Source of the DNA: DAMBHY01 sp032068765 | Lineage (GTDB): Bacteria > Bacteroidota > Bacteroidia > Bacteroidales > Dysgonomonadaceae | Direction of reading: 5' to 3' | Length of the DNA stretch: 64,000 nucleotides | Assembly (NCBI GenBank): GCA_032068765.1 | Contig: DAMBHY010000003.1 | Coordinates: forward strand, 1 to 64,000 | Shown here: one piece after another, positions 35,415 to 44,222 of the stretch | How positions within the stretch are numbered: position 1 is the stretch's first letter | Layout of the letters: each line of letters opens with the position of its first letter | Made by a program: the position numbers and the translations under genes | Notes under the pieces: model-generated | Told to the model about the DNA's origin: nothing | Database searches by the model: none | Seen by the model: the letters and a program-made list of their open reading frames with translations, nothing else

Positions 35415-37838
35415 GTGGTTTATCCCGAAAATATAGAAAGTAAATTAGAATTCAATAAAGTACGTCAATTAGTTGATGGTTACTGTAAAAGTAATTTAGG
35501 AAAAGAGCGTTTAGAACAAATGCACTTCTCTTCAGATCTCAATGAAATTAAGATTCAGTTAGGTAGGAATGAGGATTTTAGAAAGATATTGGAAAGTGAA
35601 GATATATTTCCTGCTGATTATTTTTATGACGTGCGTCCTGTCCTAAAGCGCATCAGACTTGAAGGTTCATGGATAGATCAACAAACAATTTTGGAATTGT
35701 ATCGCTCGCTTCAAACAATTCACTCTGTTGTACATTTTTTACAAAAAGATATTGAAGAACAACCTAAATATCCATATTTGTACGATATGACTACTTCAGT
35801 GGTTATATATCCCGAAATTGTTAAAAGAATCGAAATGATACTTGATTCGTTTGGACAGATTCGTGATAATGCCTCTCACTTACTTGCGGATATTCGTCGT
35901 CAGATGACGAGTGTGTTAAATAGTATTTCTAAAAACTTGAATGCGATTCTTAGACAGGCACAATCTGAAGGTTTTGTGGAAAAAGATGTTTCGCCAAGTA
36001 TACGTGATGGACGTCTTGTAATTCCTGTGAATCCTGCTTTTAAAAGAAAAATCAAAGGAATTGTTCACGATGAATCTGCCTCTGGTAAAACCGTTTACAT
36101 TGAGCCGTCTGAGGTTGTTGAAGCCAACAACCGAATCAGAGAATTAGAAAACGAAGAAAGACGCGAAATTATCAGAATTCTGACCGAGTTTACAAATTTT
36201 CTTCGTCCGTATCTGGATGATTTGCTTCATTCTTACGAATTTTTAGCAGAAATTGATTTTGTACAGGCTAAGGCTCAGTTTGCAACTCTAATTAATGGAA
36301 TTAATCCTCAAATAACTCAATATCCTGAATTGGATTGGTATCGCGCTGTACATCCACTTTTATACCTTTCTCTGAAAAAACACAAACGTGAAATAGTTCC
36401 TTTGAACATTCAATTAAATAATGAAAATCGAATTCTCATTATATCTGGACCTAATGCAGGAGGAAAATCTGTATGTCTTAAAACTGTGGGACTTATTCAA
36501 TATATGATGCAATGCGGACTTCCTGTGGCGATAAATGAAAATTCTAGAATGGGAATTTTTGAAGATATTTTTTTAGATATTGGTGATGAACAATCGATCG
36601 AAAATGATTTATCGACCTACAGTTCGCATCTTACCAACATGAAATATTTTGTAAAAAATTCGTCAGATAAAACACTTCTGTTGATTGATGAATTTGGAGG
36701 AGGAACAGAACCTCAGATAGGAGCCGCAATTGCGCAATCACTTCTAGATAGATTTAATACTCAGAAAGCGTTTGGAGTTATCACAACTCACTATCAGAAT
36801 TTAAAAATTTATGCAAATGAGCATGAAGGTGTAATCAATGGAGCAATGCTTTATGACCGTCACAATATGCAACCGCTCTTTCAGTTATCCATCGGTAATC
36901 CCGGAAGTTCTTTTGCGATAGAAATAGCACGGAAAATTGGCTTGCCAAATGATGTAATTGAAAAAGCTGCTGAAATTGTTGGAAGCGATTATGTTAATAT
37001 GGACAGATATCTACAAGATATTACAAGAGACAGAAGATATTGGGAACGAAAACGTGATGAAATTCGTAAAAAAAACAAACAAATTGAGCAAGTTTCTACT
37101 GAATATCAATCCCAGTTGGATGAAATAAATAAACAACGCAAAGAAATTCTTTCTAAAGCAAAGCAAGATGCAGAAAAACTTTTAAGCGAAAGTAATGCAG
37201 TGATTGAAAATACAATCCGCGAAATACGTCGTACGCAAGCTGAGAAAGAAAAAACAAAAGCTGTGCGACAATCTTTAAATGAATTTAAAGACAAACTTAA
37301 CCAACCTGATGAAAATAAACAGCAACAAAAAATAAAAAAACCAAAAACTCAAAAAATAGAAGACAAAGCACTGAAAAATGAACCACTAAAAGTACGAGAT
37401 AATGTCCGATTGAAAGGACAAAATTCCATTGGAGAAATTTTGGATATAAGTGGTAAAAAAGCAGTTGTTGCTTTTGGTGTCATTAAATCTTCTATAGACA
37501 TAGAAAAATTGGAGAAAGTAAGTAATAATCAGATAAAGAAAGAACAAAAAAACATATCAAATACGCTTGATATAATGCATGATCGTAAACTTAATTTCAA
37601 ACAGGATTTGGATGTACGTGGATTGCGTGTGGATGAAGCGTTGCAAGCGGTTATGTATTTTGTAGACGATGCAATTCAACTAGGTATTGCTCGCGTTCGT
37701 ATTCTTCATGGAACAGGTACTGGTGCACTTAGACAGGCTATCAGAGATTATCTTAAAACTATAAATGGAGTAAGTCATTTTCAAGATGAACACGTACAAT
37801 TCGGAGGCCCTGGAATTACTGTTATTGATTTAGAATAA
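35415..37838 (+). CDS. mutS2: MutS2-family endonuclease
   Basis: The 807-residue protein starts with GTG (MVYPENIESKLEFNKVRQLV). It has the MutS core and clamp (about 20-310), the ATPase (Walker A LIISGPNAGGKSVCLKTVG; Walker B TLLLIDEFGGGTEPQIG; ITTHYQNLK), a long charged coiled coil (about 520-640), a KOW-like segment (VRDNVRLKGQNSIGEI) and a C-terminal Smr nuclease domain (LDVRGLRVDEAL, HGTGTGALR). MutS2 is linked to suppression of homologous recombination and, in other bacteria, to rescue of collided ribosomes. It is divergent from the exopolysaccharide operon. Confidence 0.93.
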   Translation: MVYPENIESKLEFNKVRQLVDGYCKSNLGKERLEQMHFSSDLNEIKIQLGRNEDFRKILESEDIFPADYFYDVRPVLKRIRLEGSWIDQQTILELYRSLQTIHSVVHFLQKDIEEQPKYPYLYDMTTSVVIYPEIVKRIEMILDSFGQIRDNASHLLADIRRQMTSVLNSISKNLNAILRQAQSEGFVEKDVSPSIRDGRLVIPVNPAFKRKIKGIVHDESASGKTVYIEPSEVVEANNRIRELENEERREIIRILTEFTNFLRPYLDDLLHSYEFLAEIDFVQAKAQFATLINGINPQITQYPELDWYRAVHPLLYLSLKKHKREIVPLNIQLNNENRILIISGPNAGGKSVCLKTVGLIQYMMQCGLPVAINENSRMGIFEDIFLDIGDEQSIENDLSTYSSHLTNMKYFVKNSSDKTLLLIDEFGGGTEPQIGAAIAQSLLDRFNTQKAFGVITTHYQNLKIYANEHEGVINGAMLYDRHNMQPLFQLSIGNPGSSFAIEIARKIGLPNDVIEKAAEIVGSDYVNMDRYLQDITRDRRYWERKRDEIRKKNKQIEQVSTEYQSQLDEINKQRKEILSKAKQDAEKLLSESNAVIENTIREIRRTQAEKEKTKAVRQSLNEFKDKLNQPDENKQQQKIKKPKTQKIEDKALKNEPLKVRDNVRLKGQNSIGEILDISGKKAVVAFGVIKSSIDIEKLEKVSNNQIKKEQKNISNTLDIMHDRKLNFKQDLDVRGLRVDEALQAVMYFVDDAIQLGIARVRILHGTGTGALRQAIRDYLKTINGVSHFQDEHVQFGGPGITVIDLE

Positions 37839-37957
37839 TTCTTTTCAAATCATTTCGAACCAAAGATTTTAGTATTTGTTTAAAGTGTAAATAATACAAT
37901 TACGTAATAAAAATTGTATCTTTATACATTATTAAAAATCAAAAAGCGTACTTACTT

Positions 37958-39943
37958 ATGAGACTGGATCTTAGCTCAAAAATCAAATTGGAACGTATTC
38001 CAAAAAAATACTACAAACCTGACAATGACTTTGACAAATTTACTTTAACTCGTTTTGAAAAAGTTCCGACAATAATTTTCGATGAAATATCATTTGCAGT
38101 TGAAAAAATCGCTAACGATATTGAACGGGAAATGAAAGAAAAAAATGCCAAAGGAAATCTTTTTATTCTTGGGGTTTCTGGCAGCAATACGCCTCAACCT
38201 ATTTACAAAGAATTGATTAGACGACATAAAGAAGAAGGTTTGAGTTTCAAAAATACTGTAATCTTTAATACTTACGAATTTTATCCTATTGTAGATAACA
38301 AAGTCGGAAGTTTGCAACTCTTAAAAGAAACATTTTTAGATCACATAGACATTAATCCAGCGAATGTATATTCTCCTGAATCCACAGTTGAAAAAGATTT
38401 AATCATTGAAAAATGTGAAGAATATAATTCCAAACTTAATGAGTTTGGCGGACTTGATATGTTAATTTCAAGTCTAGGTCGTAAGGGCAACCTTGGATTC
38501 AATATGCCCGGTAGCAATCTTCATTCTCGTACCAGATTAGTGATGCTTGACGGAGATTCTCGAATGGATGCCACGCATGTTTTCGGTTCGTTGGACAAAG
38601 TTCCTGCAAGCGCTATTACAATGGGATTGTCAGAAATGATGGATGCCAAAAAGATTATCTTAGTTGCGTGGGGTGAAGAAAAATCTGATAGTATCAAGCA
38701 GCTTGTGGAAGGAACTATTTCAGAAACCATTCCTGCATCAGCTTTACAAACTCATCCGAATACAAAAGTAATAATCGATTTGAATGCTGCCGATGATTTG
38801 ACGCGAATAAAAAATCCATGGCTTGTAACCAATTGTGATTGGGACAATAAATTGATTAGACGTGCAATCGTTTGGTTATGTAATCAGGTTGACAAACCGA
38901 TTTTAAAACTTACCAACAAAGATTATAACGATTGGGGGTTGAGTGAACTATTAACAATTTATGGCTCTGCATACAATGTAAATATCAAGATATTCAATGA
39001 TTTGCAACATACAATCACTGGTTGGCCCGGAGGAAAACCTGATGCTGACGATACTTATCGTCCCGAGCGTGCAAATCCGTATCCCAAAAAAGTTTTAATT
39101 TTTAGTCCGCACCCTGATGATGATGTTATTTCTATGGGTGGAACTTTCCAGCGTTTAGTTAATCAGGGACATGATGTGCATGTTGCATATCAGACTTCTG
39201 GAAATATAGCTGTAGGTGATGAGGAAGTAATTCGATATATTTCGGTTCTCAATCATCTTCGTCAAAAATATGATCCAGAAAATACTGAAATCCTTGAAAA
39301 ATATAATTCTATAAAAAACTACCTGCTACATGAGAAAACAAAAGAAGATTTAGATACTCCTGACGTTTTATTCATCAAGGGAAGAATAAGAAGAGAAGAG
39401 GCATTAACTGCAGACAGAAATATCGGATTAATGGATGAAAAAGTCCATTTCTTAGATTTACCATTCTATGAAACAGGAAAAATCAAAAAGAATCCGATTG
39501 GTGCAGCCGATGTTAATATTGTTAAAGAATTGATAGAAACCATACAGCCTCATCAAATTTATGTAGCAGGTGATTTGGCTGATCCCCATGGAACCCACAA
39601 GGTTTGTTTGGATGCGATTTTGGCTGCAATTGATATATTGAAGGATAAGGATTGGTATAAAGATTGCCGCGTATGGATGTACCGTGGTGCGTGGATGGAG
39701 TGGGAGATTGACCATATCGAAATGGCTGTTCCTCTTTCACCGGAAGAATTAAGACAAAAACGCAATGCTATTCTTAAACATCAATCACAAATGGAAAGTG
39801 CTCCATTCCTAGGTGATGATGAACGACTATTTTGGCAACGCTCTGAAGAAAGAAATAAAGCGACTGCCGATATGTATTGGAAGTTGGGTTTGGCATCTTA
39901 TGAAGCAATAGAAGCATTTGTAGAATACCATCCTGTAAAGTAA
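37958..39943 (+). CDS. NagB-like domain (degenerate) fused to PIG-L deacetylase
   Basis: The 661-residue protein joins a glucosamine-6-phosphate-deaminase-like domain (about 40-320) to a PIG-L/LmbE deacetylase domain (about 375-640; metal motif SPHPDDDV at 384-390 and a later HGTH). Fusions of this type are common in Bacteroidota. Compared with E. coli NagB, key catalytic residues are changed: Asp72 is Tyr106 (FNTYEFYP for FNMDEYVG), Asp141 is Lys176, His143 is Asn178 and Glu148 is Met183 (GRKGNLGFNMPGS). The phosphate loop GLPTGGTP reads GVSGSNTP. The deaminase half is therefore probably inactive while the deacetylase half looks intact. The upstream TATCTTTA at 37917 is a near-consensus -7 box. 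Confidence 0.85.
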   Translation: MRLDLSSKIKLERIPKKYYKPDNDFDKFTLTRFEKVPTIIFDEISFAVEKIANDIEREMKEKNAKGNLFILGVSGSNTPQPIYKELIRRHKEEGLSFKNTVIFNTYEFYPIVDNKVGSLQLLKETFLDHIDINPANVYSPESTVEKDLIIEKCEEYNSKLNEFGGLDMLISSLGRKGNLGFNMPGSNLHSRTRLVMLDGDSRMDATHVFGSLDKVPASAITMGLSEMMDAKKIILVAWGEEKSDSIKQLVEGTISETIPASALQTHPNTKVIIDLNAADDLTRIKNPWLVTNCDWDNKLIRRAIVWLCNQVDKPILKLTNKDYNDWGLSELLTIYGSAYNVNIKIFNDLQHTITGWPGGKPDADDTYRPERANPYPKKVLIFSPHPDDDVISMGGTFQRLVNQGHDVHVAYQTSGNIAVGDEEVIRYISVLNHLRQKYDPENTEILEKYNSIKNYLLHEKTKEDLDTPDVLFIKGRIRREEALTADRNIGLMDEKVHFLDLPFYETGKIKKNPIGAADVNIVKELIETIQPHQIYVAGDLADPHGTHKVCLDAILAAIDILKDKDWYKDCRVWMYRGAWMEWEIDHIEMAVPLSPEELRQKRNAILKHQSQMESAPFLGDDERLFWQRSEERNKATADMYWKLGLASYEAIEAFVEYHPVK

Positions 39944-40033
39944 GTTACTTATTAATAGACAGTAAAAACAATATTTCTATGACGGCTGCAGATCAAGCAG
40001 ATGCTTTGTGAGATTTTGTTGAAAATACAATGT

Positions 40034-40064
40034 AAACCCTGCCCCAAAAAGGCAGGGTTTTTTA
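40034..40064 (+). terminator. Intrinsic terminator after NagB/PIG-L gene
   Basis: A 10-bp perfect stem AAACCCTGCC/GGCAGGGTTT with a 7-nt loop is followed by TTTT, 90 bp after the stop codon. Confidence 0.88.
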
Positions 40065-40138
40065 TTAAATGCAATTAAGCATCATGCAAATGCAATTAGC
40101 CATCAGACAAATAAACTAAGGCTTCTGCTAAACAATCG

Positions 40139-40426
40139 CAGGTAAAACCCGAATAGATACAGGAACGCTACGAAAGACTATAGGTGAGGCTCAAACGCTT
40201 GCAGGAACCCTCCAAATGAGTGCAGGAATGACATAAACGACCATTTATATCATTCCTGCGTTTGTTTATATCATACCTGACTCCGTTTATATCATTCCTA
40301 CCTTCGTTTATATCATACCTGACTCCGTTTATACCATTCCTGAGTGTATTTATATCATACCAGCTGCGGTTTGATTCATTCCTGAGCCAGTTTGTACGAT
40401 ACCTGCGGTCATATAATCCATACCTG
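40139..40426. repeat. Inverted array of fourteen 21-bp units
   Basis: On the plus strand, CAGG (once TAGG) recurs at 40139, 40160, 40181, 40202 and 40223. On the minus strand the same unit recurs at plus-strand positions (CCTG or variant) 40255, 40276, 40297, 40318, 40339, 40360, 40381, 40402 and 40423. All intervals within each arm are exactly 21 bp. The best-preserved unit reads CAGGAATGATATAAACGGAGT. The arms meet in a hairpin (40222-40259) with a 10-bp perfect stem GCAGGAATGA/TCATTCCTGC extended by ATAAA/TTTAT. The array occupies most of the 602-bp gap 39944-40545. No ATG-started gene fits it. Confidence 0.9.
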
Positions 40427-40464
40427 ACAAAAAATTAACTGCATTTTGTTATATTTTTTTTACC

Positions 40465-40472
40465 TATTTTTG
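40465..40472 (+). promoter_or_regulatory. -7 box TATTTTTG upstream of START-like gene
   Basis: An exact TAnnTTTG match, with TTTG at 40445-40448 upstream as a possible -33 element at slightly short spacing. It lies 73 bp before the ATG. Confidence 0.5.
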
Positions 40473-40545
40473 CACAGAAAATTCGATATACTTAATTCAG
40501 ATTAAAAAAAAAAGTATAACTTGTTACCATTTTTTAAACTAACAG

Positions 40546-40935
40546 ATGAAAAAAGAAAAATTTCATATAGAGTTTGTTATGGGCTCAGCTACTCAAAGCA
40601 GTTTGTGGAGAATGTTGAGTACTTCTGAAGGATTGTCGGAATGGTTTGCTGATGATGTTGAAATTGATGAAAACAACAATCAATATACATTCATTTGGAA
40701 TAAAACTCCTTCGCATGCAAATATTTTACACTGCAGACCTCAGTCTTCTTTAAGACTCCAATGGGAAGATGATGCCGACGAAAATGTTTATTTCGAATTT
40801 TCACTTCATAAATTGGAATTGTCCGGTGGAATAGGTTTCGAAATCACAGACTTTGCCGAACCCGGTGAAAAAATGGATGCAATATCTCTCTGGGAATCGC
40901 AGGTTGATGAATTAAAAAGAAAATTAGGCGTTTAG
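40546..40935 (+). CDS. START-like domain protein
   Basis: The 129-residue cytosolic protein fits the SRPBCC/START-like helix-grip fold: FHIEFVMGSATQSSLWRMLSTSEGLSEWFADDVEI at the N terminus, central beta strands (TFIWNKTPSHANIL, SLRLQWEDDADENVYFEFSL), and a C-terminal helix (DAISLWESQVDELKRKLG) that closes the cavity. It is a conserved single-domain protein of Bacteroidota with no known ligand. It precedes the LptF/G permease by 115 bp, in the same direction but with a separate promoter box. Confidence 0.75.
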   Translation: MKKEKFHIEFVMGSATQSSLWRMLSTSEGLSEWFADDVEIDENNNQYTFIWNKTPSHANILHCRPQSSLRLQWEDDADENVYFEFSLHKLELSGGIGFEITDFAEPGEKMDAISLWESQVDELKRKLGV

Positions 40936-41005
40936 CGGGGTCTATTTTATTATTACCTTAAATATCTTTATACTTATTAAAATCGTTATGTACGTTTCCT
41001 TTTAT

Positions 41006-41013
41006 TATCTTTG
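41006..41013 (+). promoter_or_regulatory. -7 box TATCTTTG upstream of LptF/G permease
   Basis: An exact TAnnTTTG match 37 bp before the ATG at 41051. Confidence 0.5.
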
Positions 41014-41050
41014 CAATTAAAATAAAAAGACTACATTCGTTTTTAAATCT

Positions 41051-42991
41051 ATGATTTTTAGACCTCAACTTAAAAGATTATACAGCTATCTTTTAAAGCA
41101 ATTTATACCGGTTTTTTTGATGACATTTGCTATATGTCTATTTCTGGTATTGATGCAATTCCTTTGGAAGTATATTGCTGATTTTGTTGGTAAAGGTCTG
41201 CCTTTGAGTGTTATAGGTGAATTGTTCTTGTATGCTGCGCTTAATCTTGTTTCATTAGCGCTTCCTCTTGCAATTTTGTTAGCTTCCATAATGACCTTTG
41301 GCAATCTAGGAGAAAGTTTAGAGTTGCTCGCTATTAAATCTGCCGGCATACCTCTTCTAAGAACCATGAAGCCTCTGATTTACTTTATTGTTGCAGTTAC
41401 AATCGGTGCATTTTTTTTCCAAAACAATGCAGTCCCAATTATTAATCCCAAATTTTATTCTCTTTTAATTTCAGTTCGTCAAAAATCTCCCGAATTAGAT
41501 ATTCCGGAAGGAGTATTTTATAGAGGCATACCAGGTTACAACATGTATGTGGATAGAAAAAATCCACAAACAGGAATGCTGTACAATGTGATGGTTTATG
41601 ATATTTCATCTGGGAGCATTGATAATATGGCTGCTATTGTTTGTGATTCGGCATTGATGAAAACATCTGAGGATAAGCAATCGATTGTTTTTACGATGTA
41701 TAATGGGCAGCAATTTACAAATTTCCAGGGTTCCAATTCATTACAAAATAATAATTCGGGATTGAATCCTTATGCACGTGAAAGATTTAAGCAGAAGCAG
41801 ATTGTAATCGCGTTTGATACAAATTTCAACAGAATAAGCAATAATTCAATCTCTGAAAATTCTAATACGGATTATGTTGCTAAAAATTTGTCTAAGTTAT
41901 CTTATTCCATAGATTCCCTTAATACAAAGATTGATAGTGCCAATCAGGTGGATAGAAAAACAATGCAGTTTTATTCGTATTTGAACTTTAGAAATGGATA
42001 TCCAAAAGATGAAAAAGAGAAGGTGATTCAGAATGCAGTTTCATCTTTAAATGTAGATTCTATTTTTAGTTCTTTGGAGGCTCCCATGGCGAATTCCATC
42101 TTACAATCGGCGTATCAAAAAGCAGAATATAATACCAACGAATATACCTTCCGCTCTATGAGTAAGACCAGTACTGAAGGATTGGTCAGAAGACATTGGA
42201 TTGAATGGCATCGAAAATTTACCATTCCTTTTGCTTGCTTGATTTTCTTTTTTATCGGTGCTCCCTTAGGTTCAATTGTGCGTAAAGGAGGATTGGGAAC
42301 ACCTATCGTGTTGTCTGTAATTCTTTTCATCATCTATTATATACTTGAAAATGTAGGTTACAAAATGTCACGTGACGGTGTGTGGTCTCATTGGATTGGA
42401 ATGTGGTTCAGTTCGTCTATTTTATTGCCTTTGGGAATATTTTTGACGTATAAGGCGATGAACGACTCGGTAATTCTTAATGCCGATGCATATAAAACAT
42501 TCTTTAGAAAATTGTTTTTCGTTCGGGAACATAGAAGCTATACTGTAAAAGAAGTAGTTATTAATACTCCGCAGTTAGGAGAAATTTCATTCGCTGCATC
42601 TGAATTGAATGATAGAATTGAACGCTATTTAGCCAGCTATTCTTCTTTGAAATATGATACGTTTTTTAAGGATTCAGAATATGATAAGTTGTTGCAGAAT
42701 ATAAAGGGTAAAATGGAAACAATGCTGTCTTCTTTGTCTAATTCACGCAATCATGAAATTTTAAGAAAGGCAGAAGAATATCCAGTTTTGATAACACATC
42801 AACATCCTTTTACCCCGGGTAGTAAATGGGCAGATATTTGGGAAAAGATATATCCTATTGGAATAATTTTCAAAATAATATCATCATTTTTTGAAAAAAG
42901 AATTACAAACGACTTAATAAAAATAAAATCACTAAATACTGAGCTTGTGAATATTATGCATAGTAAAGAAAGTAATACTCAAGCTTTATAA
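41051..42991 (+). CDS. LptF/LptG-family permease
   Basis: The 646-residue protein has the YjgP/YjgQ architecture: three N-terminal membrane helices (about 12-120, with LYSYLLKQFIPVFLMTFAI), a periplasmic beta-jellyroll-like region (about 130-370), and three further helices (about 392-475). A long C-terminal soluble extension (about 485-646) goes beyond E. coli LptF/LptG (about 360 residues). LptF/G with LptB move lipopolysaccharide from the inner membrane to the Lpt bridge. Whether this single long copy serves as F or G is unclear. ribBA starts 13 bp downstream. Confidence 0.85.
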   Translation: MIFRPQLKRLYSYLLKQFIPVFLMTFAICLFLVLMQFLWKYIADFVGKGLPLSVIGELFLYAALNLVSLALPLAILLASIMTFGNLGESLELLAIKSAGIPLLRTMKPLIYFIVAVTIGAFFFQNNAVPIINPKFYSLLISVRQKSPELDIPEGVFYRGIPGYNMYVDRKNPQTGMLYNVMVYDISSGSIDNMAAIVCDSALMKTSEDKQSIVFTMYNGQQFTNFQGSNSLQNNNSGLNPYARERFKQKQIVIAFDTNFNRISNNSISENSNTDYVAKNLSKLSYSIDSLNTKIDSANQVDRKTMQFYSYLNFRNGYPKDEKEKVIQNAVSSLNVDSIFSSLEAPMANSILQSAYQKAEYNTNEYTFRSMSKTSTEGLVRRHWIEWHRKFTIPFACLIFFFIGAPLGSIVRKGGLGTPIVLSVILFIIYYILENVGYKMSRDGVWSHWIGMWFSSSILLPLGIFLTYKAMNDSVILNADAYKTFFRKLFFVREHRSYTVKEVVINTPQLGEISFAASELNDRIERYLASYSSLKYDTFFKDSEYDKLLQNIKGKMETMLSSLSNSRNHEILRKAEEYPVLITHQHPFTPGSKWADIWEKIYPIGIIFKIISSFFEKRITNDLIKIKSLNTELVNIMHSKESNTQAL

Positions 42992-43004
42992 AAATTAATA
43001 TAGA

Positions 43005-44222
43005 ATGAAACAAAGCGTGTTAAACACAATTGACGAAGCAGTAGAAGAAATAAGAAAAGGTAATTTTGTAATCGTGGTAGATGATGAAGATCGCGAAAAT
43101 GAAGGCGATTTTATAATGGCCGCAGAGCACATTACTACTGAAAAAATTAATTTTTTGGAAACGCATGCACGAGGTTTGATTTGTGCATCCATTACCAAAT
43201 CAAGAACAGAAGAGCTTGATTTGCCAATGATGGTGGCAAATAATACTTCCATTCACTCTACTCCTTTCACGGTTTCAATTGATTTGTTGACAAATGGTTG
43301 CACAACAGGAATTTCTGCTTATGACCGCGCGCAAACAATTTATGCACTTACACAACAAGATACCAAACCGGAAGATTTCGGACGTCCCGGACATATTTTC
43401 CCTTTGCGTGCGCAAAACAAAGGTGTTTTGCGCCGTGCAGGACATACCGAAGCTGCTGTGGATTTGGCGCGCATCGCCGGTTTATATCCTGCCGGTGTAT
43501 TGGCTGAAATAAAAAATGAGGACGGCTCCATGGCTCGTCTGCCACGATTGTTGGAAATGGCAAAGGATTTGAATATGAAAATCATCTCAGTTGCAGACCT
43601 TATAACTTATCGTTTGCAAACAGAATCACTCATCGAAAGAGGAGAAGAGGTTACTCTACCTACCAAATATGGCGATTTTCACATCATTCCATTTTTGCAA
43701 AAGTCCAATGGAAAAGAACATATTGCGCTTATAAAAGGACAATGGGAAAAAGATGAACCTGTTTTGACAAGAGTGCATTCTTCATGTGTTACCGGTGATA
43801 TTTTCGGATCACAAAAATGTGAATGTGGTGACCAACTTCATAAATCAATGGAAATGATAGAAAAAGAAGGCAAAGGTGTTATCGTTTATCTGAATCAGGA
43901 AGGTCGCGGAATAGGCTTGATGGCTAAAATTGCAGCATACAAACTTCAAGAGAAGGGAATGGATACAGTGGATGCTAATCTGCACTTGGGTTACAAAGCA
44001 GATGAACGAGATTATGGCGTTGGAGCGCAAATACTGAGAAGTGTTGGCGTTCGAAAAATGAGATTGATGACCAATAATCCTATAAAACGTATTGGTTTGG
44101 AATCTTATGGTCTTGAGGTAGTGGAAAATATTCCGTTGGAAATTGAAGCAAATCCATTCAACCATTTTTATATGGAAACCAAAAAGAACAAAATGGGACA
44201 TATTCTCCACAATATCAAATAA
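43005..44222 (+). CDS. ribBA: Bifunctional DHBP synthase / GTP cyclohydrolase II
   Basis: The 405-residue protein fuses the two first-committed enzymes of riboflavin synthesis. The N-terminal RibB domain (about 1-205) shows VVDDEDRENEGDFIMAAE and the substrate residues of RAGHTEAAVDLAR. The C-terminal RibA domain shows VHSSCVTGDIFGSQKCECG (zinc cysteines) and YLNQEGRGIGLMAKI, with DYGVGAQILRSVGV. All expected motifs are present. It lies 13 bp after the LptF/G gene, and rmuC starts at the base after its stop codon. Confidence 0.95.
   Translation: MKQSVLNTIDEAVEEIRKGNFVIVVDDEDRENEGDFIMAAEHITTEKINFLETHARGLICASITKSRTEELDLPMMVANNTSIHSTPFTVSIDLLTNGCTTGISAYDRAQTIYALTQQDTKPEDFGRPGHIFPLRAQNKGVLRRAGHTEAAVDLARIAGLYPAGVLAEIKNEDGSMARLPRLLEMAKDLNMKIISVADLITYRLQTESLIERGEEVTLPTKYGDFHIIPFLQKSNGKEHIALIKGQWEKDEPVLTRVHSSCVTGDIFGSQKCECGDQLHKSMEMIEKEGKGVIVYLNQEGRGIGLMAKIAAYKLQEKGMDTVDANLHLGYKADERDYGVGAQILRSVGVRKMRLMTNNPIKRIGLESYGLEVVENIPLEIEANPFNHFYMETKKNKMGHILHNIK

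Noticed and set aside
40139..40426. Gene coding for heptapeptide repeats on the minus strand
   Set aside because: The nine units read as sense heptads, but no ATG, GTG or TTG start is in frame after the upstream TAA, and the opposite arm carries stops.
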